Positions 23,067 through 31,784 of a DNA stretch of 64,000 nt are shown in pieces (positions within the stretch are counted from its first letter, which is position 1; each line of letters starts with the position of its first letter). The position numbers and the translations under genes are program-made. The notes beneath the pieces are model-generated. The model saw nothing but the letters and a program-made list of their open reading frames with translations. It did no database searches and had not been told where the DNA came from. This stretch comes from Dehalococcoidales bacterium (GTDB taxonomy: Bacteria; Chloroflexota; Dehalococcoidia; Dehalococcoidales; UBA5760). The stretch spans positions 62,001-126,000 of the forward strand of contig JAQUQE010000002.1 of the NCBI GenBank assembly GCA_028716225.1, given 5' to 3'.

Positions 23067-26000
23067 ATGAAAACTAAGCTATTATCCAAGATTTTAGCCG
23101 TAGGGCTGGCCATCGGTCTCGTCTTTGCCCTGGGCGCTGCCGTAATACCGGCCGGCGAAGCCCAGGCCGACGAGATGGAGTGGGGCGAGGTCAACACGCC
23201 GAGCTGGGAGGACAACGTCATTGCCCCCGGCACCGACATCTTCGACTACGCCGTAGGTCCCGATGGCGAGACCATCTACGCCACCGGCGCCATAACCTCG
23301 GCCAACGTCGAAGATGAGAGCATCCACGGGCTGACCGGCGGATTCGAAATCGACACCGGCGAGGTAACCATAACGCGGATATCGGACTACGCTGCCGAGA
23401 TCGAGGGCTGGCTGGAGGGCGACTCCTGCTACCTGATGGGCGATTTCACCATCTTTACCGCGATGGATATCTCCGGTGTCTCCGCCGCCGCCATCACCGG
23501 TGAAATCACCGTCGATCCCTACACCCTGTGCTACGATGAAGACGACCGGGCCGAGTTCAGCGGCATGCTCTACGACGACGGAGGCATGTTCACCGACAAT
23601 TTCTACTTCGAGATTACCGACGGCGAGCTGGATGTCCAAGACTGGATACTGGATGGCTACGTAAACTGGGTACAGTATGACGAACCGGGCGGCGAAGAGA
23701 TTGACAGTGGTACAGGCTTCGAATTAATGGGCATTTTCACCCAGCCCAGGGTCTGGAAGTCGACCGACGCCGGGGTGACCTGGGAAGACATCACCGCCAC
23801 CGTTCAGGACGCCGTCAACCTGCCCGGCCCCTTCTTTATGCTCTCCTACGGCGGCATAGCAGTCGCTCCCGATGACGAGAACTGGCTGGCGCTGGGCGGG
23901 CTAATATTCGACCCCGAGTTCTTGATGGAATACGGCCCCCCGCATGTCTTCCGACCGGCTGTGGTCGCCTCTGAGGACGGCGGAGACGAATTCAGCTTTG
24001 CCGGCTATATGGAGGACGGCAGCGAGGACAGCTATCTGGCGTTCCTCTACGATATCGACGTCTCCCCCGAGGTGGATAATATCCACAACATCGCCGTTGC
24101 CGGCATCGCCACTAACGCCGGTCACGACGACATACTCTGGGGCTCGGTCTACCGGCTCGAGGCGGGCACCTGGCTTTCGGGGGCCTGGGAGGACACCGCC
24201 TTCTACGACGGCTGGGATGACTGGGACGAAAGTGGTGAGGACTGGGATGACCGCCCCATCTACAGCATCGCGGTAGTCGATGTCGAGTTCTCTCCAAACT
24301 TCGATATGGACGACACCATCGTCTGTATGACCTCCAACCTGGATTTTACTAACGGTGTGGAGCCGCTGCCCTACCTTCAAGAAGGCATCTGGGAGAGCGG
24401 CGGCGCCTGGAACGGCAAGGCCGGATTCTCCGACGCCGTCCAGATAACCGATGAAGGCAACGACCTGTACACCCTGCCCGGCATAAAGAGCATGGGCACA
24501 GCGCTGCCCGACGACTTCGACGGCACCGACCCGGGCGCCAACAACATCTACCTATACGTTGACGCCTTCGACACCGTCACCGAGGTGGTCGGCGGCTACG
24601 TCTTCATCTGCGAGGACGGCGCCCTGACCGGACGCTGCGGTCCGTCGGGAGACCCGCTGCTGGCCAGCATCGATGTTTACGGCGATGCCGATACCTGCAA
24701 GGCGATGGTCGGCGTCTACTGCGACTGGGATAACGGATTAGACGAGGACTGGGGACCGGAAAGGTTCGACTGCTGCCAGGGCGTGGCCGTCTACCACACC
24801 GTTGAGCTCGACGACTGCTGCCCGGAGTGGGAAGCCGCCTGCAAGGACCCCTCGGGGCCATATATGGCAGTAGTACAGTACAGTCCCGACGGTGAGAAGG
24901 CATTTGCCGCCACCACCGGCGCTATGGACATAGTGTGGAGTGCCATATGGTGGGCCGTCACCGAGGGACCGATTGACATATTCAACTACATCGATGATGA
25001 AAGCAGAATCTGGGGCGGCTACTGCGACGAGTCCGCCTTCTCGGTAAGCCTGGACGACGGCGTCTCCTTCAACCAGATCGGCTTAATCGACACCGATATC
25101 GACCACCTCTCCGATGTTGCCGTCTGCCCCGACTGCAGCGTGATCTACCTCTCCACCGTGAACGAGATGGAAGACTGGGGACCTTATTACGACGGATACT
25201 GCGACGTGGGGCAGGTTTGCGAGTGCGACTCCATCTGGAGGAGCTACGATAACGGCGACACCTGGGAGCGCATCTATCACGGTGACTGGTTATTTAAAGA
25301 ATACATAGAGGATGACACCAATCTACTGCTCCGGTTACCCTGCGACGAACTCGAGGAGTGCTGCACCATCTACATGGGAATTCAGGGTACCCAGGAACTC
25401 TACTACAGCCGAGACTGCGGCCAGTGCTGGAACAAGGCAGTCAACCAGAAGCTGACCATCGAGGACTTCGCCGTGGAGAGCGAGAACATCGTCTACATCC
25501 TCGATGATGAAGGCTATGTCTCCACCTCGACACAGTACGGCCGGCGCCCGTCCGACGGGGTCGATACCGGAGTCGGCTCGGGCCACTCGATAACCTCCTG
25601 CTGCAAAGAGGGCTTCGTTATGGTCGGAGGTAATGGTGACGAGCCGGTGGCCTGGTCCGAGGACAGCGGCGAGACCTGGGAGCTTACCGATGACTTACCC
25701 GGAGATTCCGATGGCGGGGTTCACGTCGCCTGCGACCCCATTTGCGATAACATCATCTACGCTGCCGTAGCCGATAGTGATGCCGGGGTTGGCCTTATCT
25801 ATCGCAGCGATATCACCGATGGCTCATGGACCGACATGAACGCCATGCCCGCCGACTACGACGGCATCGCCATCGGCAGGAGTGACGGCACCCTCTACGC
25901 CGTAACCGACAGTATTCGAGTAGACTCCGACGAGGAGTGCCTCTGCGAGCGTTTCGATGAAGATGGTGATGAAGAGTACAGCGGCGTGGCCCGCAACCTG

Positions 26001-27044
26001 ACCCCCTGCGAGACCGACTGCTGCGGCACCGAGGACTGGGACTACCTGATCGCCGGGATTGAAGAAGATGAGGAAGACTTCGACATCGGGCCCAGCGCCC
26101 TCAAGATCTGCGGCTGTACTTCCATTGATACCAACTCCATACTCTGGGCAATCGACACCAATCATTATGAAGTATCCGACGCCTCCGAAGGCACCTTGTG
26201 GAGCTACGAGGACTGCGCCGCCAAGCGCGGCATTGTCCTGACCTCTCCTGAGGACGGGGCCATCGTATCCTGCGACGTCTGCGGAGACTGTGTAAGCGCT
26301 GCCCTCACCTTCGAGTGGGAGCGGATGTGCCTCGCCTGCAGCTACGACATCGAGATTATGGACGAGGACGGCAACGTCATCGCCGCTATAGAGGAACTGG
26401 AAATCAGCGGCGATCCGCCATCTCTCTACTGGGACGGTGAGGATTGCCCGAATGATTGTGCCATCGGCTGTCAGTCACCTCTGGAGTGCGGCCGCACCTA
26501 CACCTGGCACGTTCGAGAGGCCAACACCGAGACCGACGAGTGCGTCCACAGCCCCTGGTCGGAGACCTGGAGCTTCACCATCGAGGCCTCTTCGGCTAAC
26601 GCGGTCAAGCTGATCGCCCCCGAACAGGGTGCGGTAGTTGCCCAGCGCACCGGAGTCGGCTTCTCCTGGAGCAGCGTCTACGATGCCACCACCTACAGCT
26701 TCGTCCTCTCGGCAAGCCCCGACCTCTCCGGCGCCCTGGCCAGTGCTGATGTTCCCGGTACCGCCTACGCCTACTCGGGCACCCTGGACTACGAGACCAC
26801 CTACTACTGGCAGGTAACCGCCTGGAAGGACGGCACCATGCTCTCCCAGAGCGATGTCGGCACCTTCGCCGTCGCTGCCGAGGAGATTATTCCCGAGCCG
26901 GCACAGCCAACACCGCCACCGGAAGTCAACATTCCTCCGGTCCAGAATGTAACCCCGACCTGGATGTATGTTGTATTCGCTATCGGCATTGCCCTGATCG
27001 TGGTGGTCATCGTCCTGATTGTCCGGAGCAGGAGGCCTTCCTAA
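23067..27044 (+). CDS. S-layer-like surface protein 3 with BNR/Asp-box repeats
   Basis: 1325 residues from the ATG at 23067 (MKTKLLSK, as in the paralogs). Signal peptide 1-33. Compared with paralogs 1 and 2 it has an extra N-terminal beta-rich insert (about residues 70-225: GGFEIDTGEVTITRIS, AAEIEGWLEGDSCYLMG). The first Asp box then follows (WKSTDAGVTWEDI). Further Asp boxes, Cys motifs (DDCCPEWE, EECCTIY, DCGQCWNK), two FnIII-like units, a Pro-rich stalk and a membrane span with tail RSRRPS match the others. The last 300 residues are nearly identical to both paralogs at DNA level while the middle differs more. Confidence 0.85.
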   Translation: MKTKLLSKILAVGLAIGLVFALGAAVIPAGEAQADEMEWGEVNTPSWEDNVIAPGTDIFDYAVGPDGETIYATGAITSANVEDESIHGLTGGFEIDTGEVTITRISDYAAEIEGWLEGDSCYLMGDFTIFTAMDISGVSAAAITGEITVDPYTLCYDEDDRAEFSGMLYDDGGMFTDNFYFEITDGELDVQDWILDGYVNWVQYDEPGGEEIDSGTGFELMGIFTQPRVWKSTDAGVTWEDITATVQDAVNLPGPFFMLSYGGIAVAPDDENWLALGGLIFDPEFLMEYGPPHVFRPAVVASEDGGDEFSFAGYMEDGSEDSYLAFLYDIDVSPEVDNIHNIAVAGIATNAGHDDILWGSVYRLEAGTWLSGAWEDTAFYDGWDDWDESGEDWDDRPIYSIAVVDVEFSPNFDMDDTIVCMTSNLDFTNGVEPLPYLQEGIWESGGAWNGKAGFSDAVQITDEGNDLYTLPGIKSMGTALPDDFDGTDPGANNIYLYVDAFDTVTEVVGGYVFICEDGALTGRCGPSGDPLLASIDVYGDADTCKAMVGVYCDWDNGLDEDWGPERFDCCQGVAVYHTVELDDCCPEWEAACKDPSGPYMAVVQYSPDGEKAFAATTGAMDIVWSAIWWAVTEGPIDIFNYIDDESRIWGGYCDESAFSVSLDDGVSFNQIGLIDTDIDHLSDVAVCPDCSVIYLSTVNEMEDWGPYYDGYCDVGQVCECDSIWRSYDNGDTWERIYHGDWLFKEYIEDDTNLLLRLPCDELEECCTIYMGIQGTQELYYSRDCGQCWNKAVNQKLTIEDFAVESENIVYILDDEGYVSTSTQYGRRPSDGVDTGVGSGHSITSCCKEGFVMVGGNGDEPVAWSEDSGETWELTDDLPGDSDGGVHVACDPICDNIIYAAVADSDAGVGLIYRSDITDGSWTDMNAMPADYDGIAIGRSDGTLYAVTDSIRVDSDEECLCERFDEDGDEEYSGVARNLTPCETDCCGTEDWDYLIAGIEEDEEDFDIGPSALKICGCTSIDTNSILWAIDTNHYEVSDASEGTLWSYEDCAAKRGIVLTSPEDGAIVSCDVCGDCVSAALTFEWERMCLACSYDIEIMDEDGNVIAAIEELEISGDPPSLYWDGEDCPNDCAIGCQSPLECGRTYTWHVREANTETDECVHSPWSETWSFTIEASSANAVKLIAPEQGAVVAQRTGVGFSWSSVYDATTYSFVLSASPDLSGALASADVPGTAYAYSGTLDYETTYYWQVTAWKDGTMLSQSDVGTFAVAAEEIIPEPAQPTPPPEVNIPPVQNVTPTWMYVVFAIGIALIVVVIVLIVRSRRPS

Positions 27045-27081
27045 CTCCTAGCCTTTCCTGCCCCCGACTCTTAGAGACTAA

Positions 27082-27115
27082 AAGAGCCCCCCGAAATTCG
27101 GGGGGCTCTTCTTTT
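27082..27115 (+). terminator. Rho-independent terminator after S-layer-like gene 3
   Basis: Stem AAGAGCCCCCCGAA / TTCGGGGGGCTCTT with a T-rich tail. It also separates the surface-protein unit from rnpB. Confidence 0.9.
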
Positions 27116-27131
27116 GCTTTATAATCGCTAT

Positions 27132-27160
27132 TTGACTTCGGCATCACCCTGACATAGTAT
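27132..27160 (+). promoter_or_regulatory. rnpB promoter
   Basis: TTGACT (27132-27137), 17-bp spacer, TAGTAT (27155-27160). The P1 helix of the RNA begins 5 nt later. Confidence 0.65.
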
Positions 27161-27164
27161 AGAA

Positions 27165-27520
27165 GCGGGTCAGGTAGACCGGGTGACCGCCGGCTCAGTG
27201 CGGGAGGAAAGTCCGAGCCCCGCCGGGCAGGATGCTGGGTAACACCCAGGAGGGGCAACCCTACGGCCAGTGCCACAGAAACATACCGCCCCCTTGCGGG
27301 GTAAGGGTGAAATGGCGAGGTAAGAGCTCACCAGCGGCCGGGTGACCGGCCGGCTGGGCAAACCCCATCCGGAGCAAGACCAAACAGAGGGACTTAAGGA
27401 CGCCCGGCCTGTCCCCGGGTAGGTCGCTTGACCCTGATGGCAACATCAGGGCTAGATAGATGGTCACCGCTCCGATGATTTCGGAGTACAGAACTCGGCT
27501 TACAGGTCTGCCTGGCCTGC
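27165..27520 (+). ncRNA. rnpB: RNase P RNA, bacterial type A
   Basis: The catalytic RNA of ribonuclease P, which matures tRNA 5' ends. Conserved cores are present in order: GAGGAAAGTCCGAGC (P3/P4 side), CAGTGCCACAGAAACATACC, AAACCCCATCCGGAGCAAG, AGGTCGCTTGACCC-like, and TACAGAACTCGGCTTACAGG at the 3' side. The ends form a 16-bp P1 helix: GCGGGTCAGGTAGACC (27165-27180) pairs with GGTCTGCCTGGCCTGC (27505-27520). That fixes the boundaries and a length of about 356 nt. Confidence 0.95.
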
Positions 27521-27580
27521 ATTTTAAAAGCAGCACCCGCCCGATACTGCTCAAATACAATCTACCCGGAGATAAAAGCG

Positions 27581-28711
27581 ATGAGAAAGATAAGAATGAT
27601 TATTCCGGCACTGATCATGACCGTCCTGCTCCTTATGCCGGCGGCCGGCTGTGCCCTGATCACAGTCACGACCGGCCCTGAGCCGGACGCCATCAACGAG
27701 GCGTGGGATATCATCTTCGAGGACTATGTCGAAAAGGACAGCCTGGATGCCGATATACTGCGCCAGGGGGCAATCCGGGGAATGGTGGAGGCACTGGATG
27801 ACCCCTATACCGCCTACCTGGATGCGGATGCCTACCAGTTGAGCTTAAGCGAACTCGAGGGCAAATTCGACGGCATCGGAGCTTCGGTAGCCAGGGAAAG
27901 CGACGGCAAAATTATCATCGTAGCGCCCTTCCCCGACTCACCGGCGGAAAAGGCAGGCATCCGGGCCAACGATGAAGTACTGGAGATCGACGGCAAGAGC
28001 GTCTCCGCAATGAGTCTGGTCGAGACGGTCCTCCTGGTACGCGGCCCGCAGGGGACGACGGTAACTCTGCTCATTCTCCACGAAGGCGAGACCGAACCGG
28101 TAGAGATAGAGGTAGTCCGGGATGAGATCGAAGTGACCAGCGTCCAATTCAGGATGATCGGGGATATCGCCTACATCAATATTACCGATTTTTCCGGTCG
28201 TACCGATGCCGAACTGCTGTCGGCGCTAACCAGCCTTATTCAAGGGAACGCCCGCGGCATCATACTGGACCTGCGCCGTAATCTGGGCGGCACGCTGACC
28301 GCGGTAGTCGATGTCGCCAGCCGCTTCATTCCCGATGGTGATGTCGTCAGCGTAGTAGACAGCCAGGGCAACCGGACCACCCGGCCGGTAGTAGAGCACG
28401 AAGTTACCACCGACCTGCCCATGGTCGTTCTGGTGGACAGCTACAGCGCCAGCGGCAGCGAGGTGCTGGCCGGAGCGCTGCAGGACTACGGCCGCGCCCC
28501 CATCGCCGGCAGCCAGACCTTCGGCAAAGGCAGCGTCAACATCCTGCGCCGCTTAAGCGACGGCTCGGGACTATATATCACCTTCGCCCGCTGGTATACC
28601 CCCAACGGACGCCTGATAGAGGGACAGGGAATAACCCCCGATTATCAAATCGAGACGGAAGGTGAAGAAATTATCGAGTGGGCGGTCGACTACCTTAAGA
28701 ACGGCGGCTGA
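27581..28711 (+). CDS. S41-family C-terminal processing protease, lipoprotein form
   Basis: 376 residues. Lipobox MPAAGC with C24. Then come the usual CtpA layout: a helical N-terminal segment, a PDZ domain (about 85-170, FDGIGASV, AGIRANDEVLEIDG) and the protease core. The nucleophile is expected at S291 in SYSASGSE and the general-base lysine is K316 (SQTFGKGSV). Such enzymes trim C-termini of exported proteins outside the membrane. It starts 60 nt after rnpB and may share read-through. The SASGSE variant differs by one Gly from the common SASASE. Confidence 0.9.
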   Translation: MRKIRMIIPALIMTVLLLMPAAGCALITVTTGPEPDAINEAWDIIFEDYVEKDSLDADILRQGAIRGMVEALDDPYTAYLDADAYQLSLSELEGKFDGIGASVARESDGKIIIVAPFPDSPAEKAGIRANDEVLEIDGKSVSAMSLVETVLLVRGPQGTTVTLLILHEGETEPVEIEVVRDEIEVTSVQFRMIGDIAYINITDFSGRTDAELLSALTSLIQGNARGIILDLRRNLGGTLTAVVDVASRFIPDGDVVSVVDSQGNRTTRPVVEHEVTTDLPMVVLVDSYSASGSEVLAGALQDYGRAPIAGSQTFGKGSVNILRRLSDGSGLYITFARWYTPNGRLIEGQGITPDYQIETEGEEIIEWAVDYLKNGG

Positions 28712-28741
28712 AGTCCGGGCCGGCCACGATGGAATAAGACT

Positions 28742-29119
28742 ATGGACAGGTCGAGATTTGAGGAGCTGGTAGCGGAGGCGGTCTCCCGTCTGCCCGCCGA
28801 TTTCTCCGACCGGTTGGAGAACATCGACGTGGTGGTCGAGGAGTGGCCGTCACGGAGGCAACTGGACAGCGTCAAGCTGAAGCGGGGGCACACGCTGCTG
28901 GGACTCTACCAGGGCATACCGCTGATCGGAAGGGGGCGGGGCTACGGGCTGGTGGCCCCGGATAAGATAACCATCTTCCAGAGTCCGATCGAGGCCGAGT
29001 GCCGGAACGAAGATGAAATCAGGGACACGATACAGAGGGTGGTGAGGCATGAGATAGCCCATCATTTCGGCACCGGGGAGGCGAGGCTGGCCCAGCTTGA
29101 GCACCGGGAAGAGCCCTGA
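28742..29119 (+). CDS. Minimal zinc metallopeptidase (zincin-like family)
   Basis: 125 residues, one domain. The zinc motif is H103-E104-IA-H107-H (RHEIAHHFG), near the C-terminus as in the small zincin-like family PF06262. The segment LGLYQGIPLIGRGRGYGLVAPDKITIF is also typical of the family. Substrates are unknown. The 3' end overlaps the convergent elp3 gene by about 100 nt. Confidence 0.8.
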   Translation: MDRSRFEELVAEAVSRLPADFSDRLENIDVVVEEWPSRRQLDSVKLKRGHTLLGLYQGIPLIGRGRGYGLVAPDKITIFQSPIEAECRNEDEIRDTIQRVVRHEIAHHFGTGEARLAQLEHREEP

Positions 29120-30467
29120 CCATATAGCTGCCCTGTGCCCGGTAGCCGAACTCGGCACGGTAGTACTCTCGAGCACCGACTCCACTTAAGACCGCCATCT
29201 GCTGCACTCCGAACTCGGCGGCGGCGATTCGCTCGGCCCCGGCAAGCAGGGCCCGGCCCAGACCGCGGTGCTGCGCCGCCTGCGGGCTGCGCTGTCCGAG
29301 CGGAATCTCCGGTCCGTAGACATGAAGCTCCCTGATTACGGCAGACCCCTGCCCTGATCTGTCCGCGAGTCCCACCCTCATCCGCAGCAGCCCGAAGAGG
29401 GTTTCATTATCATCCTCGAAGGACAGGAAGACCTCCCTGCCCCCGGAAGCAGAATAGTCCGTCCTTACCATGCGGGGCTCACCCGTCTCCCACCCGTCCC
29501 GGGCGCGGTGTCCGTACTCACGGCACCGGATGCAGCGGCACTCGATTCCCCACTCCTTCATACGCCGCCTGACTTCACTCCGCAGCGAGTCCTTCAAGCC
29601 GCCGACAATGAATTTAGCCGGAATATCACGGAGCACCCGGGAAATTCGAACGTATCCGGGCACGATCGACTTGATATCGACAATAAGGTTAATCATCGTC
29701 TCATCATCGTAGGGCAGATAGCGTCCCTGCCGGTACCACTGCTCCAGCTCGGTACCGGCTACCACCATGGTCGGATAGAGCTTCAAGCCGTCCGGTCTGA
29801 AGTCGGCATCGTTAAACAGCCTTCCCGCCATCTCCAGGTCGAGCTGCGGCGTCGAGCCGGGCAGTCCCGGCATCCAGTGGTAGTGCACCTTAAAACCGTA
29901 ATCCTTGAGCAGTTTGGTGGCCCGGACGACATCGGAAACGGTGTGCCCCCTGTGGATAATACGGTAGATATCATCATCGAGGGCCTGGACACCGAGCTCC
30001 ACCCTGGTGGTACCGAACTCCAGCATGCGGTCGGCCTCCTCGGGCCCGCACCAGTCGGGCCGGGTCTCGATACAGAGCCCGACACAGCGGCAGGCCGACT
30101 CTTCGTTAAGCCGCTGGGCTTCCTCAAGGGTGGCCGAGACCTCGCCGTTCAGGGCATCGAAGCAGTCCTTGACGAACCGGTACTGATACTCGACCGGAGC
30201 GGCCAGAAAGGTGCCCCCCATTACAATCAGCTCGATCTTATCGGTGGGATGTCCCATCGCGGAGAGCGTCCGCAGCCTCAGCCTGACCTGCTCCGCCGCA
30301 TCATACCCGCAGTTTATCGCCCGCAGCACCGCCGGCGACTCGGGAGTATAGCTCTGGGGGACCTCCGGATAGGTAGGACAGCAGACGCACCGGCCGGGGC
30401 ACTTCGCCGGCTGTGTCATCACCGCCAGCGGAGTAACTCCGGAGATTGTCCTGGTAGATTTTTTCAT
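29019..30467 (-). CDS. elp3: Elp3: tRNA uridine-34 carboxymethylation enzyme
   Basis: 482 residues. A radical-SAM domain carries the 4Fe-4S cysteines C23, C27 and C30 (KCPGRCVCC), and a GNAT acetyl-CoA domain lies at about 370-455 (HRGLGRALLAGAERIAAAE, VGAREYYRAEFGYR). Elp3 uses acetyl-CoA and SAM radical chemistry to build the cm5 group on wobble uridine of tRNA. A bacterial homolog from Dehalococcoides has been studied structurally. The usual family end is near YMVRAL. Here about 27 further residues are read through the antisense of the zincin gene. Divergent 35 nt away is a Trm9-like methyltransferase, a natural next enzyme. Confidence 0.9.
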   Translation of the reverse strand: MKKSTRTISGVTPLAVMTQPAKCPGRCVCCPTYPEVPQSYTPESPAVLRAINCGYDAAEQVRLRLRTLSAMGHPTDKIELIVMGGTFLAAPVEYQYRFVKDCFDALNGEVSATLEEAQRLNEESACRCVGLCIETRPDWCGPEEADRMLEFGTTRVELGVQALDDDIYRIIHRGHTVSDVVRATKLLKDYGFKVHYHWMPGLPGSTPQLDLEMAGRLFNDADFRPDGLKLYPTMVVAGTELEQWYRQGRYLPYDDETMINLIVDIKSIVPGYVRISRVLRDIPAKFIVGGLKDSLRSEVRRRMKEWGIECRCIRCREYGHRARDGWETGEPRMVRTDYSASGGREVFLSFEDDNETLFGLLRMRVGLADRSGQGSAVIRELHVYGPEIPLGQRSPQAAQHRGLGRALLAGAERIAAAEFGVQQMAVLSGVGAREYYRAEFGYRAQGSYMVRALPGAQAGPASPPRCRNDGLSHASPPSVSCP

Positions 30468-30502
30468 AGTATACTCATAACAAGTTTAGCAAATTACGGC
30501 TT

Positions 30503-31156
30503 ATGGCAACAAACAGAGACGTTTTTGACCGGCTGGCGCCGGGCTGGTATAACTTCAGGCACTGGTCGATCTTTCCCGGCGAACTGGAAGCGCTGGCGAA
30601 GAGGTGGCAGCAGGGCAGTCTGCTTAATCTCGGCTGTGCCCACGGCCCCGACTTCCTCCCCTTCCGCAGCGGTTTCGATCTCTACGGCGTGGACTTTTCC
30701 CCCGGGATGATAAAGGGGGCGCAAAAATACTGCCGGAAATTCGACCTCACCGTAAACCTGTTGTTGGCCGACGTGGGCTGCCTCCCCTTCTCCGACCGGA
30801 GCTTCGACCGGGCCATCGCAATAGCCACCTACCACCATATCAAAGGGGAAAAAGAGCGGCAGAGGGCGTTCGACGAGCTGTGGCGGGTGCTTAAACCCGG
30901 CGCGGAAGCCTTTGTTACGGTATGGAACCGGTGGCAGCGCCGCTTCTGGTTCAAGCCGAAGGAGGTCGCCGTCCCCTGGCGGACCGGGGATAAGACACTA
31001 CAGCGCTACTACTACCTGTTCTCCTACCCGGAGCTGGAGAAGCTAGCCCGCCGGGCCGGCTTCGAGGTGGTCGAGTCCTTTCCGGAAAGCTCATACCGGC
31101 ACCGCTGCAAGTTCTTCTCCCGCAATATCTGCCTGCTGCTCAGGAAGGGCAACTAG
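30503..31156 (+). CDS. SAM methyltransferase resembling Trm9/ALKBH8 tRNA methyltransferases
   Basis: 217 residues, class I Rossmann fold. Motif I is LLNLGCAHGPDF, and the second acidic strand is DLYGVDFSPGM. The segments LLLADVGCLPFSDRSFDRAI, AIATYHHI and LWRVLKPG follow. Three features fit the Trm9/ALKBH8 group: the start FDRLAPGWYNFRHW, the VTVWNRWQ strand, and VPWRTGD followed by QRYYYLFSYPEL. In eukaryotes that enzyme methylates cm5U34 to mcm5U34, downstream of Elp3. Here it sits head to head with elp3, 35 nt apart. A generic methyltransferase cannot be excluded. Confidence 0.7.
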   Translation: MATNRDVFDRLAPGWYNFRHWSIFPGELEALAKRWQQGSLLNLGCAHGPDFLPFRSGFDLYGVDFSPGMIKGAQKYCRKFDLTVNLLLADVGCLPFSDRSFDRAIAIATYHHIKGEKERQRAFDELWRVLKPGAEAFVTVWNRWQRRFWFKPKEVAVPWRTGDKTLQRYYYLFSYPELEKLARRAGFEVVESFPESSYRHRCKFFSRNICLLLRKGN

Positions 31157-31220
31157 ACATATACCCGATAATCTGTTTTAATAAGACATTAAACATTGTT
31201 TTCAATCGAAGGAGTAGAAT

Positions 31221-31712
31221 ATGGATTTTTTCGGTGGCGAGGGAGGCAGCAGCCAGTGGACATTGATAATACCGCTGATCGCTCTGATCGTATTCAGTAT
31301 TTTTATGCGGCGGCGTAAATCGGAGAACAGTCCGCAAGACATAGTCATGAGTCTTGTCAGCGACCTGCACAGCAACCAGAGAATCATAGAGCAGTTCAAT
31401 TCCCAGATGCGGCCGACCAAGCTCAAGGTAGGCAGCTGGCAGAGGAACAGGGACAAGATCGGCTTTCTCGACGAAGCAACGCGCAGCAACGTGACCAACT
31501 TTTTCGGGATGGCGGAAGACTTTAACCTGCAGATGGATACCGCCAAAAGGTACAAGACGACCGGATATCTTTCCGGGATGAACACGGAAAGGATGAAAGA
31601 GCCGCTGGCCAAGAGCAGGGAGGGTCTCCAGGAATGGCTGAAGGTGAACATGCAGCAGATGGGACCCGGTGCCGGCCGTCAGGGATGTCTGCCCGGTATG
31701 GGCGGAGGGTAA
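31221..31712 (+). CDS. Single-span membrane protein of unknown function
   Basis: 163 residues. A Gly-rich start is followed by one membrane span (WTLIIPLIALIVFSIFM, about 13-29) and a basic RRRKSE stop. The cytoplasmic part is helical (DIVMSLVSDLHSNQRIIEQF, FLDEATRSNVTNFFGMAEDF), ending in Gly/Pro-rich QMGPGAGRQG. No known domain recognised. It has its own Shine-Dalgarno AAGGAG and is closed by a bidirectional terminator. Probably topology type N-out with a small coiled-coil domain inside. Confidence 0.7.
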   Translation: MDFFGGEGGSSQWTLIIPLIALIVFSIFMRRRKSENSPQDIVMSLVSDLHSNQRIIEQFNSQMRPTKLKVGSWQRNRDKIGFLDEATRSNVTNFFGMAEDFNLQMDTAKRYKTTGYLSGMNTERMKEPLAKSREGLQEWLKVNMQQMGPGAGRQGCLPGMGGG

Positions 31713-31721
31713 AAGGAAAAA

Positions 31722-31752
31722 ATTACGGACCGGTCTGACCCGGTCCGTATCA
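31722..31752. terminator. Bidirectional terminator hairpin
   Basis: TACGGACCGG / CCGGTCCGTA (10-bp stem, loop tctgac) between the convergent membrane-protein gene and the fatty-acid operon, with A-rich text on the left and a T-rich run on the right. Confidence 0.75.
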
Positions 31753-31784
31753 TCTTGCTTTCCCCTGTAAAGAGATAACCCGTA

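Noticed and set aside
29508-30710. 400-codon plus-strand frame opposite elp3 and across the elp3-methyltransferase gap
   Set aside because: It spans two clearly recognised genes and their promoter region and shows no protein family signal.
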